A DNA stretch of 64,000 bases from Pseudomonadota bacterium (lineage in GTDB: Bacteria; Pseudomonadota; Alphaproteobacteria; Rickettsiales; SXRF01). The notes under the pieces are model-generated. The model ran no database searches. It had not been told where the DNA came from and saw nothing but the letters and a program-made list of their open reading frames with translations. Shown here piece by piece: positions 43,025 to 56,138 of this stretch. Where the stretch lies: NCBI GenBank assembly GCA_963205195.1, contig CAUJHR010000016.1:149988-213987 (forward strand). The letters run 5' to 3'. The position numbers were made by a program, and so were the translations under genes. Positions within the stretch are counted from its first letter, which is position 1, and every line of letters begins with the position of its first letter.

Positions 43025-44845
43025 ATGTGCGGGATAATAGGAATAACTGGGAAACGCGAAGCAGCACCACTTATTTTAAGCGGGCTTCAGAAGCTTGAAT
43101 ATCGCGGCTATGACTCGGCGGGGATAGCAACTATAACTGGTTCGCAGATAAATTGTGCACGCGCCAGCGGCAAGCTTATAAATCTTGCAAAACAGCTGGA
43201 GCAGTCACCGCTTCCAGGTACGATAGGCATAGGACATACACGCTGGGCTACTCATGGTGCTCCCAATGAAACCAATGCCCACCCGCATATCACCAAAAAA
43301 GTTGCAGTTGTGCATAATGGCATCATCGAAAATTTCCGCGAGCTGCGCGATGAACTCTCTGCGCTTGGTTATAAATTTGCAAGCCAGACCGACACCGAGG
43401 TAGTACCGGTACTGATCACCCACTTCCTTGACAAAGGCCTTACCCCGCGTGATGCGGTATCAGAAACACTTAAACGCCTGCACGGTGCTTATGCGCTTGC
43501 CTTTATTTTCGCTGAGCAGCCCGACCTTTTAATCGCCGCCCGCAATGGCCCGCCTCTCGCAGTTGGCTATGGTGACGGCGAAATGTTCGTAGGTTCCGAC
43601 GCTATAGCACTTTCTTTGCTTACCTCAAAAGTCACTTATCTGGAAGATGGCGACTGGGTAATCCTTACACCAAACTCTGCCGAGTTTTTTGATAAGGATG
43701 ATAAAACTGTAAAACGCGCCATCACCACCTCCGGTTATAACTCAGCGTCAGTAGGCAAGGATAATTACAGCCACTACATGAAAAAAGAGATTCATGACCA
43801 GCCGGCAGTGGTCGGTGAAACTCTTAAAATGTTTATAAACCCGGTAACACTGGATATAAATCTACCTGGCCTTACCTTTGATTTAAAAGGCATTGAGCGC
43901 GTACAACTTATAGCCTGCGGAACGTCATTTTACGCCGCCAATGTTGCCAAATACTGGCTTGAATCCATAGCCCGTATCCCGGTGGAGATCGACATCGCCT
44001 CCGAGTACCGCTATAGAAATCCGGTGGTCGATAAAAAAGGCCTTACGATTGTTATTTCACAATCCGGCGAAACTGCCGATACTCTCGCAGTTCTCCGGTT
44101 TGTAAAACAAACTCATCCGGTGCTTGGTATTGTGAACGTGCCCGAAAGCAGCGTGGCCCGTGAAGCCAGCTCTGTGCTTTATACCTACGCAGGGCCAGAA
44201 ATAGGTGTGGCATCTACCAAAGCCTTCACCACCCAGCTCGCAACCCTCGCCTGCTTCACCATCGCCCTTGCCAAAACCCGTGGCACGATTGATGAAAAGC
44301 GCTCGCGGGAACTTTGCGGCCTTCTTCTGGAAACACCAGCGCAAATGGCCGACATTCTTGCGCTCGACACACAGATCCATGCGCTGGCAGGCAACATGAC
44401 CCATGCCCGCGACATGCTATATATCGGACGCGGCACTAGCTACGCCATTGCTATGGAAGGCGCCCTCAAGATGAAAGAAATTTCTTATATCCACGCCGAG
44501 GCCTACGCAGCCGGTGAATTAAAACACGGACCGATAGCACTTATTGACGAGCGTATGCCGGTTATAGTGCTGGCACCCAGCGATTCCCTATTTGAGAAAA
44601 CCGCTTCCAATTTACAGGAAGCTGCAGCGCGCGGCGGAAAAATAGTTCTGGTGAGCGATGAAAAAGGCATGGATATAATTGGTGAAGTGGCAACAGCTAC
44701 AATTAAAATGCCAGAAGCTGATCCGTTTGTTGCGCCCCTTCTCTATTCCCTCCCGGTGCAGATTCTAGCCTACCATGTGGCGGTGCTTAAGGGAACAGAC
44801 GTGGACCAGCCGCGCAACCTTGCTAAATCAGTGACAGTGGAATAA
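43025..44845 (+). CDS. glmS: Glucosamine--fructose-6-phosphate aminotransferase
   Basis: Makes glucosamine-6-phosphate from fructose-6-phosphate and glutamine, feeding peptidoglycan and LPS synthesis. The 606-residue protein has the N-terminal nucleophile Cys2 in MCGIIGITG, the glutaminase motifs HTRWATHGAPNETNAHPH and HNGIIENF, then two SIS domains with ACGTSFYAA, VISQSGETADT, STKAFTTQL and GRGTSYAIAMEGALKMKEISYIHAEAYAAGELKHG, ending KSVTVE. The leader shows no evident glmS ribozyme. It is divergent from the flippase-like gene. Confidence 0.97.
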   Translation: MCGIIGITGKREAAPLILSGLQKLEYRGYDSAGIATITGSQINCARASGKLINLAKQLEQSPLPGTIGIGHTRWATHGAPNETNAHPHITKKVAVVHNGIIENFRELRDELSALGYKFASQTDTEVVPVLITHFLDKGLTPRDAVSETLKRLHGAYALAFIFAEQPDLLIAARNGPPLAVGYGDGEMFVGSDAIALSLLTSKVTYLEDGDWVILTPNSAEFFDKDDKTVKRAITTSGYNSASVGKDNYSHYMKKEIHDQPAVVGETLKMFINPVTLDINLPGLTFDLKGIERVQLIACGTSFYAANVAKYWLESIARIPVEIDIASEYRYRNPVVDKKGLTIVISQSGETADTLAVLRFVKQTHPVLGIVNVPESSVAREASSVLYTYAGPEIGVASTKAFTTQLATLACFTIALAKTRGTIDEKRSRELCGLLLETPAQMADILALDTQIHALAGNMTHARDMLYIGRGTSYAIAMEGALKMKEISYIHAEAYAAGELKHGPIALIDERMPVIVLAPSDSLFEKTASNLQEAAARGGKIVLVSDEKGMDIIGEVATATIKMPEADPFVAPLLYSLPVQILAYHVAVLKGTDVDQPRNLAKSVTVE

Positions 44846-44873
44846 TCAGCATCCATTATCAAACTATCTGCGG

Positions 44874-45656
44874 TTAATTCAGCTGCAGACTTTTGCTGGT
44901 GTTAGGACTTTTTACCCCTAGCAGATCAGAACTTATACCAGATGGCGGCACATTAACCGTGCCGGCATTATGCCCCTGCTCTATTGTCACCTTGGTATCG
45001 CTATTAATTGTCCCAAAATTATAATAATGAATTTTTGCTTCATCCCTGGCATGGATAGTTACGCCTTTTGCAACCTTTCGGGCAAGAACACCACCTCCGG
45101 CAGTAATATTACCTTCAACTTTCCCGCCCACTAATTCCTTGTCCTTGGTATATCCGCCAACCTTGACATTGCCGCCGCTTACAATCTCCGCATGGCTGTC
45201 TATATCTATCTTTACATCATTATTGGTATATATAGGGCCAACCATCCTGCCCTTGATATAAACACCGCTATTTGTTTGGATTTTCCCATAATGGTTTCCA
45301 CCTATGGAAACAGTTCCGGTAGCTTTAATATCTGCAAATGTATCTTGTTTTCCCTGTGGCGTTACCGAAACACTACCCTTGGCAAAAATCTGCAAATTTT
45401 CCTTACTTTGCTTAATTCCACCTTCATAACGGAAATCACCATTGGCTATAATTTTTGCCGTCCCATCTGCGATCTGGAACTTTTCGCGTATATCAGCCTC
45501 AGCTATTTTTTTCCCATTTACATCAAGAAAATAAATCCTGCCATTTGGAACCCGCTTTTCAGCGATTTCTTTATCAATATCCGCAAAAACAGCTTTAATA
45601 TGCTGTTCATTCTCACGAAGCTTGTTTTCTAACTGTTCCGATAATTCTGTAGGCAT
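44874..45656 (-). CDS. Beta-solenoid repeat protein, paralogue 2
   Basis: A 260-residue protein related to the one at 34806-35852. Both share a helical start (LRENEQHIKAVFADIDKEIAE here), a (V/I)YFLD-x-x-G-K-K-I pair, the stretch DGTAKIIANGDF and the following LQIFAKGSVSV, then short strand repeats such as VSIGGNHYG, IVSGGNVKVG, ITAGGGVLA and KVTIEQG. This is a shorter solenoid with fewer turns. The ATG at 45656 is preferred over an in-frame GTG two codons earlier. Convergent with glmS. Function unknown; probably an extended structural protein. Confidence 0.7.
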   Translation of the reverse strand: MPTELSEQLENKLRENEQHIKAVFADIDKEIAEKRVPNGRIYFLDVNGKKIAEADIREKFQIADGTAKIIANGDFRYEGGIKQSKENLQIFAKGSVSVTPQGKQDTFADIKATGTVSIGGNHYGKIQTNSGVYIKGRMVGPIYTNNDVKIDIDSHAEIVSGGNVKVGGYTKDKELVGGKVEGNITAGGGVLARKVAKGVTIHARDEAKIHYYNFGTINSDTKVTIEQGHNAGTVNVPPSGISSDLLGVKSPNTSKSLQLN

Positions 45657-45799
45657 AAGCACACACCAATATTGTTGATTATAAGATTAATATACATAAA
45701 TAGTTAAAAACAGCATATGAATATTTTGTGACACCAACAAAAGCTTATTTAACAATACATTAAAGTCATTACCCCTAATAGTTGCCTGCATTATTATTC

Positions 45800-45820
45800 A
45801 CAATATTGTAACAATATTGT
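45800..45820. promoter_or_regulatory. Perfect 21-base inverted repeat upstream of the 45828 gene
   Basis: ACAATATTGT, one central A, then ACAATATTGT: each half is itself a palindrome and the two are also direct repeats. It is eight bases before the first possible start of the next gene, a suitable operator position. A similar but incomplete AATTGTAACAATAT occurs at 6441-6454 upstream of the ankyrin cluster. Confidence 0.45.
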
Positions 45821-45827
45821 TCGTTTA

Positions 45828-46115
45828 ATGTGTTATTATTTTATCAAACAATCAAAACTTGGTAATTATATGGCCGCCAGCGAAACTCCTAAATACGATA
45901 ATCTCCATCCAGTCATACAGGATAGGATTGATTCTATAATAGAAATATCGCAAAGGCTGGAAACTGGCTCATACACACCGTCACCTAAAGATAAAAAACT
46001 CAAGGAGTTTTATGCCGGTATTCCAAAAGAAGAATTATACGATATATTAAAAAATGCCCGGAAGATCCTTATCGAGCAAAAACTTGATGCTCATATAGCC
46101 GCCCACGCCCGCTAA
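45828..46115 (+). CDS. Small hypothetical protein
   Basis: A 95-residue charged, helical protein containing SETPKYDNLHPVIQDRIDSIIEISQRLE, GSYTPSPKDKKLKEFYAGIPKEELYDILKNARKIL and a His/Ala tail. It is not recognised. The ATG at 45828 has no ribosome site; a second in-frame ATG at 45870 follows TTGGTAATTAT and would give 81 residues. The perfect inverted repeat just upstream suggests regulated expression. It is convergent with xerC across a repeat-filled gap. Confidence 0.55.
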   Translation: MCYYFIKQSKLGNYMAASETPKYDNLHPVIQDRIDSIIEISQRLETGSYTPSPKDKKLKEFYAGIPKEELYDILKNARKILIEQKLDAHIAAHAR

Positions 46116-46154
46116 ACTATTTTATATCATGCCCGCGGGCGCGCGTTTTTGTAC

Positions 46155-46209
46155 ATGAGTATTGCGCCGAAGCTTTATTGCAAGCAGATTGTCCGCGCCA
46201 GTAGAGTTT
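46155..46209. repeat. Family B right-half fragment
   Basis: Matches the right half of family B (CATGAGTATTGCGCCGAAGC through GCGCCAGTAGAGTTT) and is followed immediately by a complete family A element, mirror-imaging the left-half fragment at 20625. Confidence 0.75.
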
Positions 46210-46210
46210 T

Positions 46211-46332
46211 AAAATTCATTTTGACGATAAAGCGCGAAGCGATGGACACCGAGAAAAGTTTAGCATACACGCTAGTATGTGACTTTTCGAGGAGGCTCCA
46301 TCGCAAGCAGATTTGAAGCTAAAATGAGTTTT
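46211..46332. repeat. Family A palindromic element, copy 3
   Basis: A 122-base unit with ends AAAATTCATTTTGAC and GCTAAAATGAGTTTT and the conserved core GCGATGGACACCGAGAAAAG / GACTTTTCGAGGAGGCTCCA. The ATTTT/AAAAT inner stem replaces CTTTGG/CCAAAG of copies 1 and 2 in both arms. It ends directly at the xerC stop codon. Confidence 0.85.
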
Positions 46333-47274
46333 TTATGCCCGCGGGTGGGCATTCTTATAAGCCGCCATCAACCTATTCTTATCAACATGAGTATAGCGCT
46401 GGGTAGTGGACAGGCTAACATGCCCCAGCAATTCCTGAATTGAGCGCAGGTCAGCTCCTGAGGATAATAAATGCGTTGCGAAACTATGGCGGAAGGCGTG
46501 CGGCGTCGTACTATCTGGTAAATTCAGCTTAGCGCGTAAATTTCTAAGCTGCCGTTGGAAAACCCCGGCATCAAGCGCATCTCCGCGCAGCCCCCAAAAT
46601 AGCGGCGAGGCTTTTTCAAAGGCATGCGGGCAGGCTTCTATATATTCCATAATAGCGGCGCGTACAACCGGCAGCAGCGGCAGCTTGCGCTGCTTATTGC
46701 CTTTCCCTGTCACGATAATACCGTCATCTTTTCCAATATCAGAATATTTAAGTGACATGGCCTCGCCTATACGCAGCCCACAACCATAAATAAGCAGCAG
46801 AAGCGCCGTATCACGCGCATTCACCCAGCTTTCATTATGCAGTTCCGATATCTGTATCACTGCCTCCGCTGCCTGTTTTTCATCAAGCGCCCTGGGCAGG
46901 GTTTTTTTTATTTTGGGTGCGCGGATATGCAGCACGGCAGGATTTTTAACTTTATCTTGCTTTTCCAGATAACGGAAAAAATTTTTAACTGTTGAAAGTG
47001 CACGTGCATTTGATGAGGCTTCATATTTTTTTTCCATCGCCCGCGCTGAAAGCCATGCGCGTATATCCTTATTATCCAGCTTCGAAAGTTCACTAAGCCC
47101 AACCTTGGCCCCCAAATGCCCGGATAGAAAAACAAAAAAATTTGTAAGGTCATTTTTATAGGAAACCACCGTGTACCGCGAGGATTTCTTAAGGTCAGCC
47201 ATCCAGCTTTCCCATTGTGCAACAATTTCTGCAAGCTCCGGCGTTATAGGTAAATGCGATAATGGCTTTTCCAT
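46333..47274 (-). CDS. xerC: Tyrosine recombinase XerC
   Basis: Site-specific recombinase that with XerD resolves chromosome dimers at dif. The 313-residue protein has an N-terminal SAM-like core-binding domain (ELAEIVAQWESWMADLKKSSRYTVVSYKNDL) and the catalytic domain with Arg in YGCGLRIGEAMSL, Lys in GKGNKQRKLPL, HAFRHSFATHLLSSGADLRSIQELLGH and the tyrosine nucleophile in TTQRYTHVD. Next to it is a DUF484 gene, the frequent xerC partner. Assignment as XerC rather than XerD is based on that context. The stop codon abuts a family A repeat. Confidence 0.92.
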   Translation of the reverse strand: MEKPLSHLPITPELAEIVAQWESWMADLKKSSRYTVVSYKNDLTNFFVFLSGHLGAKVGLSELSKLDNKDIRAWLSARAMEKKYEASSNARALSTVKNFFRYLEKQDKVKNPAVLHIRAPKIKKTLPRALDEKQAAEAVIQISELHNESWVNARDTALLLLIYGCGLRIGEAMSLKYSDIGKDDGIIVTGKGNKQRKLPLLPVVRAAIMEYIEACPHAFEKASPLFWGLRGDALDAGVFQRQLRNLRAKLNLPDSTTPHAFRHSFATHLLSSGADLRSIQELLGHVSLSTTQRYTHVDKNRLMAAYKNAHPRA

Positions 47275-47342
47275 AAGCGCATTATAGGGTTTTTATTTTG
47301 TTTGTCATCCCTCTGTCATGCCGCCGATGAAACGCACTTCGT

Positions 47343-47421
47343 CATCCCCGCGCAGGCGGGGATCTTTCTATATCACATACACAATCGGCAAAAAAGATTC
47401 CCGCCTGCGCGGGAATGACAA
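47343..47421. repeat. GTCAT-type palindromic repeats, tandem set
   Basis: GTCATCCCCGCGCAGGCGGGGATC and GATTCCCGCCTGCGCGGGAATGAC units around an ACAATCGGCAAAA spacer, near-identical to 20524-20606. Located between xerC and family A copy 4. Confidence 0.75.
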
Positions 47422-47435
47422 ACACACTTTCTTCC

Positions 47436-47557
47436 AAAATTCATTTTGGCAAAAAAACGCGAAGCGATGGACACCGAGAAAAGTTAAGAGTACACGTTAG
47501 TACGTGACTTTTCGAGGAGGCTCCATCGCAAGCAGATTTGAAGCAAAAATGGATTTT
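47436..47557. repeat. Family A palindromic element, copy 4
   Basis: A 122-base unit with ends AAAATTCATTTTGGC and GCAAAAATGGATTTT and the same core as the other copies. It overlaps the TAA stop of the minus-strand DUF484 gene by two bases. Confidence 0.85.
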
Positions 47558-48272
47558 ACAAAGTCAGATCATCCAGATATTTGTCGAGTTGAAGAGCTAC
47601 AACTTGTGATAAGAAATGCAAAAGCTCCATCCCCTGCCCGGCGTGGAAACGGTCTTTATGGCGCACACCAAGCGCAAGGATTATATGCTTGTCCACCATT
47701 TCCGAATCAAGCCGCAATAAAGCGCATGATTCCACCTGCTCCTCGCAGTTCACAAATATCTGCTCATAGCCTATTGGCTGCTCTTCCTCAATGTCGCCCA
47801 CCAGTAACACATTTCTATGTTCTCCAAAAAGTGCATCCACTGTGCCCGGATCGATGAATACAATTCCCGAATAATTCTGTTCCCCATAAGAGGTATCAAA
47901 TGGTACATCCGACTCCATGGCGATACGCACTACATCAAGGTCAAACACTGAAAGCATATCAATGGTAAGCAGCTCCAGCAATTGCTCTATATTCCGTGCA
48001 CGAACCAGCTTCAAAACTGCGCTATGCACCTGCGCCTGCACCGACAGGTTATCACGGCAGTAATCAACCAGCGCATCATAACGCTGCGTTAGCGATTTAG
48101 AATTGGTTTGCAGGTTTTTAAGCAGGTAATGCTGGAAATCCTCCACCCCTTCACCAAGGTCGCGTTTTGGGGGTGGGATATTATTTAAAAAATCAGGATG
48201 CGCTTCCAGATATTCACGTACCTGCAATTCTGTAATGTCCATATCCTGCACCAGTTCTTTTTTCCTGCTCAC
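47556..48272 (-). CDS. DUF484 family protein
   Basis: A 238-residue cytosolic protein with the DUF484 pattern: an N-terminal helix bundle with ELQVREYLEAHPDFLNNIPPPKRDLGEGVEDFQHYLLKNL (about residues 14-54), a linker coiled coil, and a C-terminal GAF-like domain with LELLTIDMLSVFDLDVVRIAMES and SCALLRLDSE. In proteobacteria this family is often encoded beside xerC, as here (282 bases apart because two repeats intervene). The molecular role is unknown. Confidence 0.88.
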   Translation of the reverse strand: MSRKKELVQDMDITELQVREYLEAHPDFLNNIPPPKRDLGEGVEDFQHYLLKNLQTNSKSLTQRYDALVDYCRDNLSVQAQVHSAVLKLVRARNIEQLLELLTIDMLSVFDLDVVRIAMESDVPFDTSYGEQNYSGIVFIDPGTVDALFGEHRNVLLVGDIEEEQPIGYEQIFVNCEEQVESCALLRLDSEMVDKHIILALGVRHKDRFHAGQGMELLHFLSQVVALQLDKYLDDLTL

Positions 48273-48314
48273 TTTATATCCTATCTTTATTATAAAACCA
48301 TTATTGTGGCATAT

Positions 48315-48415
48315 AATGGCTTGAGAAAGGAATTTTCCTAGGAAGGCAAGGCGAAGTGTATAACTAATACATAAGCCGAAGCCTGACGACGGGAAAAACT
48401 TAAATCAAGCCATTA
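48315..48415. repeat. Family C palindromic element, copy 2
   Basis: About 101 bases, related to 8316-8421 (shared TTGAGAAAGGAATTTT, AAGGCAAGGCGAAGTGT, GGGAAAAACTTAAATCAAG). Here the outer stem is TAATGGC/GCCATTA instead of TATATTCG/CGAATATA. It ends two bases before the stop codon of the minus-strand transaldolase gene. Confidence 0.8.
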
Positions 48416-48417
48416 GA

Positions 48418-49071
48418 TTATATCTTTTGTCCAGTCTTCTTCCAATCGTCTAAGAACGTGGATAGCCCCTTATCGGTCAGCGGGTGCGACACTAATTGTT
48501 TTAGTACCGATGGGGGGATGGTTGCCACATGCGCCCCAAGCATTGCAGATTCCACCACATGCGCCGGGCTGCGTACTGATGCTACGAGAACCTCAGTATT
48601 AAAATATTCATATTGGTTATAAATTGTGCATATATCAGAAATAAGTTGCATGCCTGACTGCCCGATGTCATCCAGCCTGCCGATGAACGGCGAAACAAAA
48701 CTAGCTCCCGCTTTTGCGGCAAGTATAGCCTGCGCCGCCGAGAAACATAGCGTAACATTCACCATTATGTTCTTACTGGAAAAATATTTACATGCTTTAA
48801 GCCCGTCCCAGGTAAGGGGAACTTTTATCGCGATATTATCAGCTATCCGCGCAAGTTTTTCACCTTCGCGTATCATTCCTTCCGCATCTGTTGCCGTAAC
48901 TTCCGCCGAAACCGGGCCGGAAACAATGCCCGCTATTTCTGTTATAACTTCAATAAAATCCCGCCCTGATTTCGCAATAAGCGTAGGGTTGGTGGTCACG
49001 CCGTCAAGCAGTCCGGTTGCCGCAAGCTCACGGATTTCTTTTACATCCGCAGTATCTATAAAAAATTTCAT
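48418..49071 (-). CDS. fsa: Transaldolase (short FSA/TalC type)
   Basis: Schiff-base aldolase of the short transaldolase / fructose-6-phosphate aldolase group. From ATG 49071 the protein has 217 residues: [39 protein letters not shown], then the active-site lysine in [46 protein letters not shown], and [34 protein letters not shown] longer upstream frame would reach into the priA region and lacks family similarity. AAGGAA lies about ten bases upstream. The exact substrate (transaldolase or FSA) cannot be settled by eye. Divergent from priA. Confidence 0.93.
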   Translation of the reverse strand: MKFFIDTADVKEIRELAATGLLDGVTTNPTLIAKSGRDFIEVITEIAGIVSGPVSAEVTATDAEGMIREGEKLARIADNIAIKVPLTWDGLKACKYFSSKNIMVNVTLCFSAAQAILAAKAGASFVSPFIGRLDDIGQSGMQLISDICTIYNQYEYFNTEVLVASVRSPAHVVESAMLGAHVATIPPSVLKQLVSHPLTDKGLSTFLDDWKKTGQKI

Positions 49072-49146
49072 TTTAATAAGTTCCTTACAATAGTAATTGT
49101 GTATGAATGACGCTGCACGATAAACACCATAAAAGTTTTTTGCAAT

Positions 49147-51144
49147 ATGAAACCTGCTATTAAGCAACATCAATTTGAAATAGTACTGCCGACAGCTGTA
49201 GATCGCGGGTTTGATTATATTACACCAGATGGCATGGAGCTAAAACCAGGCGACATAGTCACGGTTCCTTTTGGTAAAAGCGAATCACTCGGAGTTGTGT
49301 GGAAAAATGGTACTGCGGAATTAAAAGAAGGAAAAATAAAAAGCGTAATAAAAAAGCACGAGGAATTTCCACCCGTTTCAGATAATATACGTAAATTCAT
49401 AAGCTGGGCAGCTTGGTATAATTGTGCGCCACTTGGGGCTATGTTAAAAATGCTCCTGCCCATAGATGAAATAGATAAACGCGGGCGTGTTCATATAAAC
49501 ACCGAAATAAGTATCAGCAAAATAAACCTGTCCCCACTTTCAGATATCCAAAAAAATGCCGCGCATAATTTAGGGGAAAAAATTGCAAATGGATTTTCGG
49601 CAACTCTTCTCGACGGCGTAACCGGCTCCGGTAAAACCGAAATATATTTTGATAGTATTGCAAGAATTTTAGCTAGCGTAGATTCCGCGCAGATTCTTAT
49701 CCTCCTGCCAGAGATCGGCCTGTCGGTGCAGTGGCTTTCCCGCTTCGAATCACGCTTCGGGTTCAAGCCTGTTGTCTGGCATTCTGCGATAACACCTGCA
49801 AAAAAGCGTGCAAGTTGGCAGGAGATTATAACCGGGAAAGCACAAGTGGTGGTGGGTGCACGCTCGGCACTGTTCCTTCCATACAAAAACCTTAGGATTA
49901 TAATTGTCGATGAGGAGCATGACACCTCATACAAACAAGAAGATGGCGTAATGTACCATGCCCGTGATATGGCAGTTGCCCGCGCCCGCTTTGAAAGCTT
50001 CCCTGTGGTACTGGTTTCGGCCACCCCATCGCTGGAGAGCTACCATAATGTGCGCGAAGGGAAATACACAGAAATTTCCCTCCCGCTGCGCCACGCGGAA
50101 GCTGTAATGCCTGATATACATGTAATTGATATGCGCCGCGAGAAACTGACAGCCGGGCACTTTATTTCAGCAATCCTGCGCGAAAAGCTGGCACAGGCAA
50201 TAGCCTCAGGCAACCAGACTATGTTATTTCTCAACCGCCGTGGTTATGCCCCTTTGATGCTGTGCCGTAAATGCGGCCACCGCTTCCAATGCCCGGATTG
50301 CTCGGCATGGCTGGTGCTGCACCGCTCCAAGCCCCGCCTTGAGTGCCATCATTGCAATTACCACATTCCGATTCCCCACTCCTGCCCATCTTGCGCTGCC
50401 GAAGACACATTGCATGCCTGCGGTCCCGGCGTGGAAAGGCTGCTTGAAGAAGTTACTGAATTCATGCCGCAGGCGCGGGTCGCGGTAATGGCTAGCGATA
50501 GCATGGGCGGATATGGCGACATGGCGCAGACCATTTCCGACATGACCGATAAAAAGATCGACCTGCTGATCGGTACTCAAATGGTTGCCAAGGGCCACCA
50601 TTTCGCTGGGCTTTCCGTAGTAGGTGTAGTAGATGCCGATTTGGGGCTGGCGGGCGGCGACCTTCGTGCCTCCGAGCGTACCTACCAGCTTTTACACCAG
50701 CTTTCAGGACGTGCCGGACGCGAGATAGTGCGCGGGCAGGTTTACCTGCAAAGCTACCTGCCGGAACATCCAGTCATTAAAGCGCTGGTTTCCGGTGACC
50801 GCGATGCCTTCCTTGGCGCCGAGCTTGCAGCCCGCAAAAATGCCGATATGCCGCCATTTTCAAGGCTTGCAGCCGTTATAATTGAGGGGGAGAAAGAGGA
50901 CGCGGTAATAAAAACCGCGAACCAGCTTGCTGCAAATTTTCCGCCTAAAAATCCCAAACTCAAGCTCTACGGCCCGGCACCCGCCCCTCTTTTCATGCTG
51001 CGTAGCAAATTCCGCTACCGCCTGATGGTCAAGGCCGATAAATCCGTAAACCTGCCCGACATGCTGAAAAGCTGGGCAGAATCAATAAAACCACCCTCAT
51101 CCGTGCGGGTAAAGCTCGACATCGACCCCCAGAGTTTCCTTTAG
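49147..51144 (+). CDS. priA: Primosomal helicase PriA (replication restart)
   Basis: 3'-5' superfamily II helicase that reloads the replisome at stalled forks. The 665-residue protein has an N-terminal DNA-binding domain, Walker [16 protein letters not shown] (about 155-170), the DEEH box in [23 protein letters not shown], the zinc-binding region with paired cysteines (CRKC, CPDC, CHHC, CPSC) near 375-415, and [23 protein letters not shown]. Slightly shorter than E. coli PriA but complete. It precedes atpH, a common alphaproteobacterial order. Confidence 0.96.
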   Translation: MKPAIKQHQFEIVLPTAVDRGFDYITPDGMELKPGDIVTVPFGKSESLGVVWKNGTAELKEGKIKSVIKKHEEFPPVSDNIRKFISWAAWYNCAPLGAMLKMLLPIDEIDKRGRVHINTEISISKINLSPLSDIQKNAAHNLGEKIANGFSATLLDGVTGSGKTEIYFDSIARILASVDSAQILILLPEIGLSVQWLSRFESRFGFKPVVWHSAITPAKKRASWQEIITGKAQVVVGARSALFLPYKNLRIIIVDEEHDTSYKQEDGVMYHARDMAVARARFESFPVVLVSATPSLESYHNVREGKYTEISLPLRHAEAVMPDIHVIDMRREKLTAGHFISAILREKLAQAIASGNQTMLFLNRRGYAPLMLCRKCGHRFQCPDCSAWLVLHRSKPRLECHHCNYHIPIPHSCPSCAAEDTLHACGPGVERLLEEVTEFMPQARVAVMASDSMGGYGDMAQTISDMTDKKIDLLIGTQMVAKGHHFAGLSVVGVVDADLGLAGGDLRASERTYQLLHQLSGRAGREIVRGQVYLQSYLPEHPVIKALVSGDRDAFLGAELAARKNADMPPFSRLAAVIIEGEKEDAVIKTANQLAANFPPKNPKLKLYGPAPAPLFMLRSKFRYRLMVKADKSVNLPDMLKSWAESIKPPSSVRVKLDIDPQSFL

Positions 51145-51227
51145 AGGTCAGAGATCAGAGGTTAGGGGGTTGGGAACAAGAAATTGCACTATTTCCCGAC
51201 CTCAAACCTCCGACCCCTAATCCCTGA
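51144..51227. repeat. Heptamer inverted-repeat array, GAGGTCA/GAGGTTA type
   Basis: Left arm GAGGTCAGAGATCAGAGGTTA with GGGGGTTGGG; right arm CCCGACCTCAAACCTCCGACC and CCTAATCCCTGA. It starts at the last base of the priA stop codon. The remaining 87 bases to atpH contain no clear feature. Confidence 0.75.
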
Positions 51228-51314
51228 AATTATCGCTTGCGTTTGTGAATAATTTTGCATAGTTTCGGCACGCTCAAAATTGGTACTTTGTAAAAAACTA
51301 TATAGAAATAGATA

Positions 51315-51869
51315 TTGTCCGTGAAAAATTCAGGTGCAGGAAAAATTGCTGAACGCTATGTGGATGCCCTCTTTGCCGCTGCCCAGGAAGCTGGCACACT
51401 AGCAAAAGTAGAGAAAGATCTGGCTGGAATAGCAGGTTTAATAAAGGAAAATGCTGATTTCCGTGCGTTCCTTACCAACCCGTTACTCACCCGCCAGGCG
51501 CAGGATACCATAATTTCCAACCTAATGGAACATATTGGGGTGCAGCAGGCTACCGGCCAGTTCACCTCGCTGCTCGCACGCCATAAACGCTTGAATATAC
51601 TTTCGGAAATAATTGATATTTTCCTGAAAAAAGCAGCAGATGCCCGTGGGGAAATATCCGCAGAGCTGGTCACAGCGCGCGAAGTTTCCACAGGGCAGGC
51701 TGAAGCAGTTGCCCAGTCGCTTGGAAAAGCCTACGGTAAAAAAGTCAATTTGAGTACGCGGGAAGACCCGTCGCTTCTAGGCGGTTCCATCATAAATATC
51801 GGCAGTTTACAGCTCGACAGCTCACTTGCAGGAAAATTAAATCGCTTAAAAACAGAATTACACGCCTAA
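51315..51869 (+). CDS. atpH: ATP synthase F1 subunit delta
   Basis: Peripheral-stalk subunit linking F1 to subunit b. The 184-residue protein has the helical N-terminal domain (AERYVDALFAAAQEAGTLAKVEKDL), NPLLTRQAQDTIISNLMEHIG, the LLARHKRLNILSEIIDIF helix and the C-terminal strand region EDPSLLGGSIINIGSLQLDSSLAGKLNRLK, all typical of OSCP/delta. The start is a TTG at 51315 or GTG at 51321; neither has an obvious ribosome site. It opens the F1 operon, with atpA 12 bases later. Confidence 0.95.
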   Translation: MSVKNSGAGKIAERYVDALFAAAQEAGTLAKVEKDLAGIAGLIKENADFRAFLTNPLLTRQAQDTIISNLMEHIGVQQATGQFTSLLARHKRLNILSEIIDIFLKKAADARGEISAELVTAREVSTGQAEAVAQSLGKAYGKKVNLSTREDPSLLGGSIINIGSLQLDSSLAGKLNRLKTELHA

Positions 51870-51881
51870 GGAGATTATTAT

Positions 51882-53411
<1,530 letters not shown>

Positions 53412-53414
53412 CAA

Positions 53415-54286
53415 ATGCCATCGTTGAAGGACCTAAAAAACCGGATAAAATCGGTTAAAAGCACGCAGAAGATCACCAAGGCCATGAAGATGGTGGCGGC
53501 GGCTAAACTTCGTCGTGCCCGCGAGCAGGCTGAGGCTGCGCGCCCATATGCTGAGGCTATGAATAATGTGCTTCAGGCCCTGGCACGCTCAGTTGCCACA
53601 AGGGAGGATATACCCAAACTTCTGGGCGGCACCGGCAAAAGCAATACCCAGCTTATAGTGGTCGCCACATCTGATCGCGGTCTGTGCGGCGGGTTCAACA
53701 GCTCTATTGTTCGCGCTGTGCGCCGTAAAGTTCGTGAACTCCAGTCACAAGGCATAAATGTTAAATTATTATGTATCGGACGCAAAGGCTACGAGCAGCT
53801 GCAGCACGAATTCAAACCTATAATTGTTGGGCGCAGTGAGCTTAACAAGAAAAAGCTTTCTCACAAAGATGCCGAGGCAATTTCGCAGGAACTTATAAAT
53901 CGTTTCAATGCTGGTGAATTTGATGTAGCGCATGTTGTATATAACCATTTCAAATCAGCTATCTCGCAGGTTGTAACTTTCCACCAGCTAATACCGATTG
54001 CTTTGCCGGAAGTGCAGCAGTCACATGGCGAAACCATAAACTACGAATTCGAACCTGATGAATCGGAAATACTTGACGATTTACTACCGCGTAATTTAAG
54101 CGCGCAGATTTATGGCTCGCTGCTTGAAAATGCCGCATCTGAACAGGGTGCACGCATGACCGCTATGGATAATGCTACCCGTAACGCAGGTGAGATGATA
54201 AAAGGCCTGTCGCTCAAATATAACCGCACCCGCCAGGCTGCGATCACCAAGGAACTCATCGAAATCATTTCGGGAGCAGAAGCGGT

Positions 54287-54290
<4 letters not shown>
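53415..54290 (+). CDS. atpG: ATP synthase F1 subunit gamma
   Basis: Central rotor shaft of F1. The 291-residue protein begins [40 protein letters not shown], contains [19 protein letters not shown], and ends with the conserved helix [53 protein letters not shown]. It starts three bases after atpA. Its stop codon overlaps the start of an additional unknown gene (ATGA overlap), an unusual insertion before atpD. Confidence 0.97.
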
Positions 54291-56133
<1,843 letters not shown>

Positions 56134-56138
56134 AGATA

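Noticed and set aside
42876..43070. Extended N-terminus of the UPF0104-type protein
   Set aside because: It would overlap the glmS start on the other strand and contains low-complexity NILR repeats; the membrane domain starts after ATG 42875.
49072..49173. N-terminal extension of the transaldolase
   Set aside because: Family members start MKFFIDTAD; the extension runs into the priA start on the opposite strand.
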